The notes: a model not told the origin generated them from the sequence alone. DNA of 64,000 nucleotides from Paenibacillus artemisiicola (GCF_017652985.1 NZ_JAGGDJ010000022.1:1-64000); one strand, 5' to 3'; counted from the first letter of the stretch, positions 53,683 through 63,085 are shown. Made by a program: numbers and translations.

Positions 53683-54366
53683 TCACTCTCCGCCTATGAT
53701 GAATCTGTAGCCGGCGCCATAAACACTTTGAATACATTTTATTTCATACGGTCCGTCTACTTTCTTTCGCAATAATCGGATTGTAGCATCGACAACATTC
53801 AGTGTTACATTCGAAGCGAGTCCCCACACATGATCGAGCAGCTGTTCACGCGACAGCACTTGTCCTGAATGGCGCATCAAACAGACGAGCAACTGAAATT
53901 CGCGCCTTGTTAATAGAATTGTAGCTCCCTTTCGGGTTACTTCAAATCTATCCAAGTTAGCAGAAATTTCTCCCAATGTAAGGATATCCGATGAGTGGTA
54001 ACTCCGATCCTGCCTTCGGAACAAGGCAATTAACCTAGCCTCCAACTCTTCAAACGCAAAAGGCTTTATCATATAGTCATCCGCCCCAGCTCGTAAGCCC
54101 TCCACCCTGTCTTTCACGGCATCTCGTGCCGTTAACAGGAGAATCGGGGTATGATCTTCCTGCCGACGTATTTCACGTACAAGCTCTAATCCTGTCATCT
54201 CGGGCAACATCCAATCTAGGACATATACGTCATAACAGCCAGAAGCTATCGCTTCCCTGGCTTGATGCCCATCCTTCATCCAATCTACTACATGATACTG
54301 TCGCTTCAACTGATGCTCGGTTAGTTCTCCTAACGTCTCATCGTCTTCAGCCAACAAAATTCGCAC
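53683..54366 (-). CDS. OmpR-family response regulator
   Basis: A 227-residue protein: receiver domain with acidic pocket EDDE, phospho-acceptor Asp51 in VLDWMLPEM and Lys in MIKPFAFEEL; then a winged-helix domain with LTRREFQLLVCLMRHSG and the YGAGYRF wing. It is the first gene of the two-component unit. It likely regulates itself, its kinase and possibly the secreted repeat protein. Confidence 0.93.
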   Translation of the reverse strand: MRILLAEDDETLGELTEHQLKRQYHVVDWMKDGHQAREAIASGCYDVYVLDWMLPEMTGLELVREIRRQEDHTPILLLTARDAVKDRVEGLRAGADDYMIKPFAFEELEARLIALFRRQDRSYHSSDILTLGEISANLDRFEVTRKGATILLTRREFQLLVCLMRHSGQVLSREQLLDHVWGLASNVTLNVVDATIRLLRKKVDGPYEIKCIQSVYGAGYRFIIGGE

Positions 54367-54619
54367 AATCCATTCTCCTTTTCAAAACAACTCATCAATT
54401 ACAATATACCAAGCAATTCTGAAATAAAACTGAAACAGCCTGCATTTAAGGAGGATTGAACAAAGTGTAATGGAAATTAGGTATTAATTATAAAACCTGA
54501 AACATAACGGGGCGTGTTCGCGAATAACCAGTTCTTTCTCTCGATCACGAATGGCTTGATTGATCGATCACTTCGGTTGTTATCGATGATCTAAAATGCG
54601 GGAAAAGAATCGGGCTGAA

Positions 54620-54832
54620 CTAATTGTTCCAACCCTTTTCTTGACTCACCGCGTTCCAGCAAGCGAGAATCGCTTGGTCCGCGATATCATCTGTCAGTTC
54701 CAGCAGATCTTGCTGATAACCTTTTAGGAGATAGACAATGGATCCATAGTGCATCTGCACCATCATTCGAGGTTCCAGTCGAACGACGAATACGCCTTCC
54801 TCAACTGCCTGCCGATACAGTTTCTTGGACAA
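54620..54832 (-). pseudogene. Possible C-terminal remnant of a TetR-type regulator
   Basis: 70 residues (KLYRQAVEEGVFVVRLEPRM, then a helical segment ending SQEKGWNN) resembling the last helices of TetR/AcrR regulators. The DNA-binding part is absent and the frame starts abruptly. The next gene is an NAD(P)H quinone-reductase-like protein, a common TetR target. Confidence 0.4.
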
Positions 54833-54864
54833 TAAAATACATCAAGAATTTTGAAAGAGAATTA

Positions 54865-55410
54865 TTATCCATTAACGAAAGGTTCTAAAGCGCTTGTAAT
54901 AATTTGCATACTCTCTAGCACTCTCACATAACTCTTTATCACTCTTTTTATCAGTGCCAAAAGTGTGAATGGAACTAAAAAATTTGTCTCAATTAAATTG
55001 CTCGTTTCATGAAAAGGACTAATTAGTTCATTTATTGAATAACCCTCTCCTTCACCGTGACGATAATCACTCTCGGATCCTCCGATTGAAATGGCAAGTG
55101 CGAGTTCTTTTCCTTTTAACTTGCTTCCTTTCGATGTAAAAGCCCAACCATATGTCAATACATCATCCAGCCACTTTTTTAATAACGGTGGTGAGCTATA
55201 CCAGTAGAACGGGAATTGAAAAATTATTCGATCATGCTGCTCTACGAGCAGTTGTTCTTTTACAACATCAATTTGAAAATTGGGATAGTTTGCATATAAA
55301 TCATTAATTGTTATAAACGCAGGATACTGTTGTATCTCCACTAACCATCTTTTATTTACATTGGAGTTTTCTAAGTTCGGATGAGCAACCAAAACTAATG
55401 ATTTTTTCAT
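54865..55410 (-). CDS. NAD(P)H-dependent flavin oxidoreductase (flavodoxin_2/KefF-YwrO type)
   Basis: A 181-residue flavodoxin-like fold: VLVAHPNLENSNVNKRW at the start for FMN phosphate binding, FQFPFYWYSSPPLLKKWLDD for the flavin edge, and the LALAISIGGSESDYRHGEG loop. The family reduces quinones with NAD(P)H. The gene is AT-rich. The start at 55410 has only a weak GAAAGGAAATT site. It may once have been regulated by the TetR relic beside it. Confidence 0.85.
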   Translation of the reverse strand: MKKSLVLVAHPNLENSNVNKRWLVEIQQYPAFITINDLYANYPNFQIDVVKEQLLVEQHDRIIFQFPFYWYSSPPLLKKWLDDVLTYGWAFTSKGSKLKGKELALAISIGGSESDYRHGEGEGYSINELISPFHETSNLIETNFLVPFTLLALIKRVIKSYVRVLESMQIITSALEPFVNG

Positions 55411-55591
55411 AAGTAAATGAATTTCCTTTCGTTACATTTAGTTCCATCACCTATTTGTGCAGAGATCATTTCGTATTCTTGAAGGTGTACATGATTTTTA
55501 TCGTTTTCATTTTGCGGATAAGTTATTCGCTTTTTTTTGATCTATCTCAAAAATCGCCTGATCGATAATCGTTAACAAATTCAACCGGTTT

Positions 55592-56970
55592 TTATAAAAA
55601 GAAGCAGCCAAGCCCCACTCTACGTGGACTTGGCTGCTTCTTTATTAGACGTTCATCCTGAACGACTTCGAGTCCGGGCGCGTTAAGAAGGTTCCACGGT
55701 TTGTTGTAATGAGGCTGGAAGAAGAAATCGACGTAGGCGAGTTCTTCCATCGTCATCCGGTTTTGGATGCAGACCGACATCGTATTTATCGATTGGGTCA
55801 AGTCGGCTTTGGACAATACTTGGGCTCCTAAGATGCGCTTGCTCTCTTCCTCGTAGACGACTTTCAACATGGCTTTCTCGTAGCTCGGCATAAATTCGGG
55901 ACGGTAATTTTGCTCGACGACGATGCTCTTCGCGTTCATGCCCGTCGCTAGCGCGGCCGCTTCCGTCATGCCTGTCGAAGCGATGTGCAGATCGTAGATT
56001 TTGATCGCGGAAGTCCCTTGCGTACCCAAGTATTTCACGGTAGGCTTCAGTAGATTTCGCGCGACAAGAGAACCCATGCGCACCGCGTTCGTCGCCAACG
56101 GAATATAAGCCTGCTCCCCCGTCGGATTGTATCGCACGGCGCAGCTATCGCCCGCCGCGAAGATGTCGGGGTCGCTCGTGTGCATGTATTCGTCGACGAT
56201 GGACGCGCCGTTAGGAAGCGTGTCGACTTGCCCCTGCAACAGCTGCGTATTCGGCCGGAAGCCGATGCATAGAACGACCAGATCCGCGACATATTCGTCG
56301 TCGTTCGTGACGACGGTCGTCACGACTCCGTCTTTTCCCTCAAAGCCGGTCAAAGTCTGCCCGAGCGCCAAGCGGATGCCGCGTTGGAGAACGATGCCTC
56401 GACTCGGTCCGTCATTTCGGGATCCAAGTACCGGAATAACACACGGTCCATATTGTCGATCAACGTGACGTTTTTGCCGTGATGCTCGAAAGCTTCGACC
56501 AACTCGATGCCGATATATCCCGCGCCGATAACGGCGATGTTGTTCGCGTGTTCGGCTTTCTCGATGATCGTCAAGGCGTGATTGTAGTTTTTGCAAAGCA
56601 GAATGTTGTCCAGCCCGATGTTGCGTAAATCGGGAATGACCGGCCAGGAGCCCGTCGTCATGACGAGTTTGTCGTACGTATCGGAGAAGCGCTCGTTCGT
56701 CACGAGATTGCTGTTCATCGCGTCGATTTCGAGCACTTCATGCTGCATGAACATATGGACGCTGAGAGCGCTCAGCTCTTCGGGAGACGAATAGAACAAA
56801 TCCTCCGTGTTCTCCACTACCCCGCCGACGTTAAGCGCGATGCCGCAGGAAAGGAAGGATACGTTGTCGTTTCTTTCGTATACGTTAATTTCCGCGTCCG
56901 GATACATGCGCGCAAGGTCCTTCGTCGCTTCCGTTCCGGCATGGGTGCAGCCGACTACTACGATTTTCAT
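55592..56970 (-). pseudogene. NADH oxidase/CoA-disulfide-reductase-like flavoprotein, frameshifted
   Basis: Start ATG at 56970 follows GGAGGGAAC. The first 195 or so residues hold the FAD motif (VVVGCTHAGTEA), redox Cys42 in SFLSCGIAL and the NADH motif VIGAGYIGIE. Near 56381-56400 the frame changes: the sequence behaves as if one base is missing, after which the protein continues with LQRGIRLALGQTL, the second FAD motif FAAGDSCAV and the dimerisation domain to the end. The C-terminus also reads into the terminator; another frame offers TAATAA at the expected place, so a second small change is possible. Before the damage it would have recycled NADH by reducing oxygen or CoA-disulfides. A sequencing error is a possible alternative. 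Confidence 0.8.
55598..55643 (-). terminator. Terminator of the SDR-MFS-ALDH-Nox operon
   Basis: AAAGAAGCAGCCAAG and CTTGGCTGCTTCTTT form a perfect 15-bp stem; on the minus strand a T-run follows (TTTTTATAA). The current reading frame of the flavoprotein runs into the stem. Confidence 0.8.
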
Positions 56971-57069
56971 CGTTGTTCCCTCCAATAGTTTGTGATTCAT
57001 TTCACATAATTCGAGAAAGGAAAACCAAGTTCTCGACTAAGAACTTGGTATTCAAAAAGCAACCGCGAG

Positions 57070-58500
57070 TTACATCGGCAAATCGTAGCCGGTGATCGTC
57101 TTCGTCTCCAGGCAGTCTTCCAGCCCGTGCACGCCGTATTCGCGGCCGATGCCGGAATGCTTGTAACCGCCGAACGGAGCTTTCATCTCGAAGCCGGCGC
57201 CGTTGATGAGCACCGAACCGGCTTGAATCCGGGTAGCCAGCTCGTTCGCTTTCTCCAGGTTGCTCGAGCTGATATACGCGCCAAGGCCATAGTCCGTGTT
57301 ATTCGCCATTTCGATGGCTTCTTCTTCGGTTTTGAACGTCAAGATCGAAAGTACCGGTCCGAAAATTTCTTCCTTCGCTATCGTCATGTCTTCCGTAACG
57401 TTGGCGAATACGGTCGGTTTTACGAAGTTACCTTGCTCCAGTCCCGCTGGGTGGCCTGCGCCGCCGACCACGAGTTCCGCGCCTTCTTGAAGGCCGACGT
57501 TAATATAGTGCTGAACTTGATTGTATTGCTTCTCCGACACGATCGGACCGAGATTCGTATCGGCTTCGGTCGGCAAGCCGACTTTCATCGATTCGACCGT
57601 CGCGCGGGCCAGCTGTTTTACTTCTTCCAAGCGATGCTCGGGAACGAACAATCTCGTGCCGGCAACGCAAGCTTGACCGTTGTTCGAGTAGCACGATTTG
57701 ACGGCGGCCGGAATCGCTTTGGAGAAATCCGCATCGTCGAGCACGATATAAGGCGATTTACCGCCCAGCTCCAAAGTCACGCGTTTCATCGAATCTACCG
57801 TCGCTCTGCGGATTTCTTTACCGACCCGAGTCGAGCCGGTGAAGTTGACCATCGCGACGTCCTTATTGCGAGTTAATTCCGCCCCGACCGTTGCGCCAAG
57901 ACCGTTAACGACGTTAATGACGCCTGCAGGAATACCCGCCACATCGAAGCATTCGATCAACAGCTGGGTTTGCAAGCCGCTCATTTCGCTCGGTTTAATG
58001 ACGACCGTGCAGCCCGCGGCGATAGCGGCGCCAAGCTTCGCCGTAATTTGCGAATAGCTCGCGTTCCATGGCGTGATGATCCCCATGACGCCGACAGGCT
58101 CGGAGACGACTTTGGCTTTGCCTATATAATGAACGAATTCGAAATCCTCGAGCGCTTCTTTGCTGATCATCAAGTTCATCGCGGCCAGTTGCACGCGAGG
58201 AACGGAAAGCATTCTGGGAGCGCCGTATTCGAGAATGTTGGCTTCCGCCAGTTCGTCGGTTCTCGCCAAAATGGCATCGTTCAGACGTTGCAGCATATCC
58301 GCTCTTTCTTGCACGGTCGTTCTGGAGAAAGCGGGGAATGCAGCTTTGGCAGCCGCGATCGCAAGCTTAGCATCTTCCTCGTTGCCGAGCGCCAATGTCG
58401 CGAATACTTCCCTCGTCGAAGGATTCACCAATTCTTGACGCTCCGTGCCCCGCGGAGTTACGAATTCGCCGTTAATATAAATTTTGTCAATGTGTCTCAT
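57070..58500 (-). CDS. Aldehyde dehydrogenase 1
   Basis: A 476-residue NAD(P)-dependent aldehyde dehydrogenase. The catalytic Cys is in NNGQACVAGTR, the general-base Glu in VTLELGGKSPY, and the cofactor loop in FTGSTRVGKEI. The ATG at 58500 opens MRHIDKIYINGEFV; the longer frame from 58590 overlaps the MFS gene and is rejected. It lies in the operon between the MFS transporter and the flavoprotein, and shares the family with the ALDH at 61463. The substrate is probably a small or aromatic aldehyde made by the operon's dehydrogenase. Confidence 0.92.
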   Translation of the reverse strand: MRHIDKIYINGEFVTPRGTERQELVNPSTREVFATLALGNEEDAKLAIAAAKAAFPAFSRTTVQERADMLQRLNDAILARTDELAEANILEYGAPRMLSVPRVQLAAMNLMISKEALEDFEFVHYIGKAKVVSEPVGVMGIITPWNASYSQITAKLGAAIAAGCTVVIKPSEMSGLQTQLLIECFDVAGIPAGVINVVNGLGATVGAELTRNKDVAMVNFTGSTRVGKEIRRATVDSMKRVTLELGGKSPYIVLDDADFSKAIPAAVKSCYSNNGQACVAGTRLFVPEHRLEEVKQLARATVESMKVGLPTEADTNLGPIVSEKQYNQVQHYINVGLQEGAELVVGGAGHPAGLEQGNFVKPTVFANVTEDMTIAKEEIFGPVLSILTFKTEEEAIEMANNTDYGLGAYISSSNLEKANELATRIQAGSVLINGAGFEMKAPFGGYKHSGIGREYGVHGLEDCLETKTITGYDLPM

Positions 58501-58519
58501 TAGGAAGTACCGCCTGTTA

Positions 58520-59692
58520 TTAGATTTTTGTTGCGGATGGCGACGTTGCGCGCATCGTGTTGCGGGAAAAAAGCAGGAATCCGACGGCAACCGCGGCCAA
58601 ACCGACGGCTACGGCCGTGAACACGTCGCGAGTCGAATCCGAACGAAGCAGCGCTTCGACTCCTGTAACGAACAACGGGCTCAGGAATTGACAAATATAT
58701 ACGCACGCGAGCAGCAAGGAAATGCCCGTCGTAACGATTATCGTCGGAACGACTTCCGACGTTTTAATGAAGGATAACGGGAAGAGCACCCCTTCGGCCA
58801 ACCCGATCATGAACACCGCCAAGGCGACCGTCCATTCCGCGTGGGCCGAAGAAAGGAGCAGGAAACCTCCGCCCATCAAAATCAAAACGAGCGGAACGAG
58901 CATTTTTTTGAATGCTTTGGTTACTCGCGTTATGAAAAGTCCACCGATAAAAACGCCGACTAACGAAAAGGCAATCAAGTAACCTGCCGACGATACGCTG
59001 CCGATTCCATTATTCGCGATGAACAGCGAAAGATTCGTCGGAATCAACGCGAACATCATCGTATGGAAGCCGCCCGCGATCGCGACCGCGATGAAAAACT
59101 TCGGCAGCTTCGCGGAAGATTTCGTCGATTGACTGGTTTGAAGAGGCGGAAATTTTGGAAGAAACGCGATTACCAAGATCAGCAGCACCACTACGTAGAA
59201 ATACGTCATGAAGACGTCTCTCCACCCCAGCGATGCGATAAAACCGCCGATCGAAAGGAAAATGGCGCCGCCGATACCGTTGATCGACGTTTGAATGCCG
59301 TTCATGCGCGACCGCGCTTCGCCCTGGAAGTTTTCTGCGATCAACGAATTAAAGGTCGGCGAGATTAAGCCGATGCTGAGGCCCAAGATCGCCCTGCAAA
59401 CCAAGATTAAATCGAACGACTGCATGAAAGCCGGACCGACGCCGCCGATTAAATACAACACCAGTCCCGTGATCAGAATCGATTTTCGATTGAATCTTTT
59501 GGCCAGCGTACCGGATAAAAACAAAGTCGGCAAGATGAATAAAGAAGATATTGTAACGACCCATTGTACCAGTAGAGCGTCCGTATTCGGGAACGCCACG
59601 GCCAGCGGTTTAAGCGCCGGTGCGGCCATCATCGTTCCGAAGGTAGTCGTAACGACCAACGACAATAATGCGATTCTTGCGCTTGCTTTCAA
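58520..59692 (-). CDS. MFS transporter
   Basis: A 390-residue major-facilitator protein with twelve hydrophobic segments. The loop 2-3 motif is seen as GTLAKRFNRKSILITGLVLY. The first segment contains MMAAPALKPLAVAFPNTD, typical of drug/metabolite proton antiporters. It starts 41 bp after the broken SDR gene and ends 19 bp before the ALDH. It may import the aldehyde precursor or export a toxic compound. Confidence 0.88.
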   Translation of the reverse strand: MKASARIALLSLVVTTTFGTMMAAPALKPLAVAFPNTDALLVQWVVTISSLFILPTLFLSGTLAKRFNRKSILITGLVLYLIGGVGPAFMQSFDLILVCRAILGLSIGLISPTFNSLIAENFQGEARSRMNGIQTSINGIGGAIFLSIGGFIASLGWRDVFMTYFYVVVLLILVIAFLPKFPPLQTSQSTKSSAKLPKFFIAVAIAGGFHTMMFALIPTNLSLFIANNGIGSVSSAGYLIAFSLVGVFIGGLFITRVTKAFKKMLVPLVLILMGGGFLLLSSAHAEWTVALAVFMIGLAEGVLFPLSFIKTSEVVPTIIVTTGISLLLACVYICQFLSPLFVTGVEALLRSDSTRDVFTAVAVGLAAVAVGFLLFSRNTMRATSPSATKI

Positions 59693-59732
59693 TGACGAAA
59701 CCTTCTTTCGCCCTTAGGGATTGATTTAGAAA

Positions 59733-60552
59733 TCAGAAATCGGTCGAGCGGCTGATCGCTTCCCAACGTTTCGTCTCTTCCAGCTTGCCGTTGTCCATCG
59801 CGTTCGCGAGCTCGACGGCGTCGCTTCCGAGCAGCAATCGAAGTGGCGGATTCTCTTCGTTCACGATCGTGATGATCGCTTGAGCGGCTTTAGCCGGATC
59901 ACCTTTCTCTTTACCGGTATTTTCGCGGAAGTGCTTCATCATGTAGCCGACCGTGTTTTGATACTCGGCGCGAGGCTCGACTTGTTGCATCGAGGAGCCT
60001 GCCCAGTCGGTACGGAATCCGCCCGGCTCAACCAATGTCACTTTGATTCCCAGCGGTCCGACTTCTTTGGCCAGTACTTCGGAGAAGCCTTCGACCGCCT
60101 ATTTCGCGGCTTGGTATGGCGCAAGCCCCGGCGCTCCGATACGGCCGCCGATGGAGGAGAACTGGACGATGTGGCCGTGTCCCTGTTCTCTCAGTAAAGG
60201 CAATGCGGCTTTCGTCACGTTGACGACGCCCCACAGGTTCGTTTCCACTTGAGCGCGGAAATCTTCCATCGACGTTTCTTCAGGAGACGTTGCCGTAACC
60301 CGCGTTGTTCACGAGCACGTCCAGACGACCGAACGCTTCGAACGCGACTTTGATAGCCGACTTAGCTTGATCGTACTGATTAACGTCCAGCGTCACGAGG
60401 CGAACCTGGTCTCCGTAGCGCTCCGCCAAATCGGCGAGCTGCTCCGTTTTCCGAGCCGTTGCGACGAGGCGTTCGCCTTTCGCGAGAACCGCTTCGGCGA
60501 GACTGCGGCCGAACCCGCGCGAGCTGCCCGTAATCAACCATACCTTTTGCAT
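59733..60552 (-). pseudogene. Short-chain dehydrogenase, frameshifted and with a nonsense codon
   Basis: First gene of the operon. The ATG at 60552 follows AAGGAGATC and gives VWLITGSSRGFGRSLAEAV, then NNAGYG. Near 60281-60292 the frame is lost. In another frame the protein continues with EETSMEDF, the NVTKAALPLL helix, SSIGGRIG and YQAAK, where the codon after Lys is TAG (60099-60101) and the family would have Trp or another residue. It then resumes with AVEGFSEVLAKEVGPLGIKV and VEPGGFRTDWAGSSM to 59733. Two independent lesions make it non-functional. Confidence 0.85.
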
Positions 60553-60580
60553 ATTCATGATCTCCTTTGAGCTGATATTC

Positions 60581-60652
60581 GGAATGTTTGTTCCATAGTT
60601 AGTATAGCTCTTCACTATCGCATAAGTCAACGAAAACCGGAATGTATATTCC
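60581..60652 (-). promoter_or_regulatory. Promoter of the SDR-MFS-ALDH-Nox operon with flanking TetR-type operators
   Basis: On the minus strand TTGACT (60625-60630) and TATACT (60601-60606) are 18 bp apart. GGAATGTATATTCC (60639-60652) lies 8 bp upstream of the -35 box and GGAATGTTTGTTCC (60581-60594) 6 bp downstream of the -10 box. The arrangement is almost identical to that at 63011-63085. Repression by the nearby TetR protein is inferred. Confidence 0.75.
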
Positions 60653-60745
60653 AAAAAATTCGGCAAGAAATATACTTTCCGCGATTTACTCATGCATTTC
60701 TACATGGTTATGAGGAGCTTGATCGTTTATTATACATCGTTTTAT

Positions 60746-60759
60746 GGAATTTATATTCC
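60746..60759. promoter_or_regulatory. Third GGAAT palindrome
   Basis: GGAATTTATATTCC, a perfect GGAAT-N4-ATTCC site, about 95 bp upstream of the operon's main operator and 27 bp after the TetR gene. It may allow looping or extra binding. Confidence 0.5.
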
Positions 60760-60785
60760 GTAAAGTAATTGGATATCATGGTAAT

Positions 60786-61349
60786 TCAAACAAGCAACGC
60801 TTTCCAGGACGACTCCAGAACTTGCTGCGTCTGGCTCTCGTTTAACGGATATTTCCGCACGTAATAGCCTTTTAGAATCGAAGACACAATGCCGTGAATG
60901 AATTGATGGCACAGATGGGTATCCATTTCTTTGAATAGGCCTTGCTTTTGGCCTTCGACGATCAGGGAAAGCACGACTTCGACCGAATTTCGGGAATCGT
61001 CCATGTTGCGGAGTTCCGGTGAAATATACGGCGAGAAGGAAAAGCTGTCGATAAACAGAAATTCCTTCGGATAATGAATGCCGAAGTGCAGCCTGTTCAA
61101 CTGAAGGCATTTAAACCGCTCGTAAAGGCTTGCCGTCGAATCGTAGCCTTGCAGCATATATTCCCCCATGAGCATACGCGCTTCCTTATAGACGGCGTTG
61201 ACCAATTCTTCTTTATTCGAAAAATAATTATAAATCGTGCCGGATCCGACGTCCGCTTTCTTGAATATTTTCGAGAAGGTCACCGACTGCAGCCCTTCCT
61301 CGTGAATCAGGTCGAGCGTGGCAGCCATAATATCCTGTCTCTTGCCCAT
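60786..61349 (-). CDS. TetR-family regulator of the aldehyde-oxidation genes
   Basis: About 187 residues. The N-terminal helix-turn-helix region (MAATLDLIHEEGLQSVTFSK, DVGSGTIYNYFSNKEELV) is classical TetR; the C-terminal helices form the ligand domain. The ATG at 61349 is preferred, with AAGGAGAAGTGGAG upstream; GTG at 61358 is possible. It stands between two units whose promoters carry GGAAT-N4-ATTCC palindromes and is their likely repressor, released by an aldehyde or its precursor. It has no palindrome of its own directly upstream and may be read from the ALDH transcript. Confidence 0.9.
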   Translation of the reverse strand: MGKRQDIMAATLDLIHEEGLQSVTFSKIFKKADVGSGTIYNYFSNKEELVNAVYKEARMLMGEYMLQGYDSTASLYERFKCLQLNRLHFGIHYPKEFLFIDSFSFSPYISPELRNMDDSRNSVEVVLSLIVEGQKQGLFKEMDTHLCHQFIHGIVSSILKGYYVRKYPLNESQTQQVLESSWKALLV

Positions 61350-61371
61350 TCTCTCCACTTCTCCTTAAAAT

Positions 61372-61410
61372 GAATGCCCTTAATCGATCCTGCCGGAACG
61401 ACTAAGGGCA
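61372..61410 (-). terminator. Hairpin after aldehyde dehydrogenase 2
   Basis: ATGCCCTTA pairs with TAAGGGCAT around a 20-nt loop. It is about 50 bp after the ALDH stop and just before the TetR gene. No strong T-run, so read-through into tetR is plausible. Confidence 0.45.
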
Positions 61411-61462
61411 TTGGGGTTAGTTGAGCGACCGGGGTTTACGCCCTTTCGACCTTATCCTTTAA

Positions 61463-62890
61463 TTAGATGTTGATCGATTTATGCTCGACGAACGCGCCCA
61501 AGCCGACAACGCCGAATTCACGGCCGATGCCGCTCGCTTTATAGCCGCCGAACGGTCCTTCGTACGACACCGTCGCGCCGTTAACGACGAAGTTACCCGT
61601 GCGGATTTGGCGAGCGATTTCTAAACCGTGTTCCTTCGTGCCCGACCAGACGCCTCCGCCTAAGCCGAATGGCGAATCGTTCGCGATGCGCACGGCATCG
61701 GCTTCGTCTTCGTAAGGAATAACGACGAGCACAGGACCGAAGATTTCTTCTTGCGCAATGCGCATGCTGTTGTCGACGTCCGCGAAGATGGTCGGTTTGA
61801 CGTAGAAGCCGCCTTCCAAGCCCGCGGGAACTTCCGTTCCGCCGGTAACGAGACGCGCACCTTCTTTAATTCCCAATTCGATATAGGATTGAACGCGTTT
61901 TTGTTGGTCTTCCCGTACCATTGGACCGATGAAGGTCGCAGGGTCCGCGGGATTGCCCACGACGAGGCTTTCGGTCATCGTTTTGATCAAGGCGACCGCT
62001 TCTTCGTAACTTTTTTTGGAGACAAGCACGCGGGTATGCGCTACGCAGCTTTCTCCGTTGTTTACGAAAGACGTATATTTCAAGCCTTGAACGGCGGATT
62101 CGAGATCCGCGTCGTCGAGAATGATCGTCGCGGATTTGCCTCCGAGCTCCAAGCTTACACGCTTGAGCTGCTCGCCCGCAATGGAAGCGATGCGGCGACC
62201 GGCTCCGGTCGAACCCGTAAACGCGATTTTGTCGACGCCCGGATGGGAGACGAGGTATTCGCTCGTTTCGCGGCCGGCCGGCACGATGCTTACGACCCCT
62301 TCGGGGAACCCAGCTTCGGCGAAAATTTCGCCCAGCAAGAGCGCGTTAATGGACGTTTCCGGAGATGCTTTAAGGATGACCGTATTGCCCGCAAGCAATG
62401 CGGGGATCATCTTGGCAAGAGCCGATTGGTGCGGTGCGTTCCAAGGAATGATCGCGGCGACGACGCCGACCGCTTCGCGGCGAATAATCGGACCTTTGCC
62501 GTCGTTCAGCGTTTCTTCCCAAGCGTACGATTTCGCGGCGCGAAGATAAGCGTTCGTTTGCTCGGACAGAGAGTGCTGCAGTCCGTTCGTGAACCAGCTA
62601 GGCGTACCGTTCTCGGAAGTGATCAGAGCCGCGATTTCGTCCGCGCGCGCGGCATGCAATTCATTGAAGCGAGCGACGAGATCTTGGCGTTCGCCCGGCG
62701 TCATTTTCGGCCAAGGACCGTTATCGAACGCTTTTCTGGCCGCCGCAACGGTCAAATCGATATCGGCGGGCGAAGCTTGAGCCGCTTTGCCTACAACGGA
62801 TTGGTCATGCGGGGAAAGAATTTCGATGACTTCTTGGTTGATTGGCGCTTTCCATTGACCGCCGATAAATAGTTTGTCGTATATTTTCAT
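61463..62890 (-). CDS. Aldehyde dehydrogenase 2
   Basis: A 475-residue aldehyde dehydrogenase with catalytic Cys in NNGESCVAHTRV, general-base Glu in VSLELGGKSATI, and cofactor motif FTGSTGAGRRI. The ATG at 62890 follows AAAGGAGAAACG; the longer frame to 63004 lies in the 5' untranslated leader. It is behind its own operator-flanked promoter (63011-63085) and is presumably co-induced with the operon at 55592-60552. The two ALDHs are clearly different sequences, so they may handle different aldehydes. Confidence 0.92.
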   Translation of the reverse strand: MKIYDKLFIGGQWKAPINQEVIEILSPHDQSVVGKAAQASPADIDLTVAAARKAFDNGPWPKMTPGERQDLVARFNELHAARADEIAALITSENGTPSWFTNGLQHSLSEQTNAYLRAAKSYAWEETLNDGKGPIIRREAVGVVAAIIPWNAPHQSALAKMIPALLAGNTVILKASPETSINALLLGEIFAEAGFPEGVVSIVPAGRETSEYLVSHPGVDKIAFTGSTGAGRRIASIAGEQLKRVSLELGGKSATIILDDADLESAVQGLKYTSFVNNGESCVAHTRVLVSKKSYEEAVALIKTMTESLVVGNPADPATFIGPMVREDQQKRVQSYIELGIKEGARLVTGGTEVPAGLEGGFYVKPTIFADVDNSMRIAQEEIFGPVLVVIPYEDEADAVRIANDSPFGLGGGVWSGTKEHGLEIARQIRTGNFVVNGATVSYEGPFGGYKASGIGREFGVVGLGAFVEHKSINI

Positions 62891-63010
62891 TTTCGTTTCT
62901 CCTTTAGGATCGTATAGTTTATGACTCCATGGCTTGGCGACGGGGGGACGAGACTTTCGGTAATTGTTTGTCGCTGTATGCCATTCGCCTCCTCTGTACC
63001 GCATTTATTT

Positions 63011-63085
63011 GGAATGTTTGTTCCACGAGACCTAGTATACTCTCTCGACCAGGTGTTAGTCAAGAAATTTCGGAATGTATATTCC
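63011..63085 (-). promoter_or_regulatory. Promoter of aldehyde dehydrogenase 2 with flanking TetR-type operators
   Basis: TTGACT (63058-63063) and TATACT (63034-63039) are 18 bp apart on the minus strand. GGAATGTATATTCC (63072-63085) is 8 bp upstream of the -35 box and GGAATGTTTGTTCC (63011-63024) lies 9 bp after the -10 box. Both operator sequences are identical to those at 60581-60652. Confidence 0.78.

Noticed and set aside
57127..58503. Plus-strand open frames opposite aldehyde dehydrogenase 1
   Set aside because: Antisense shadows of a clearly coding minus-strand gene; no family resemblance.
61751..62872. Long plus-strand open frame (373 codons) opposite aldehyde dehydrogenase 2
   Set aside because: It mirrors the GC-rich codon pattern of the real gene, lacks a ribosome site and has arginine/phenylalanine-rich shadow composition.
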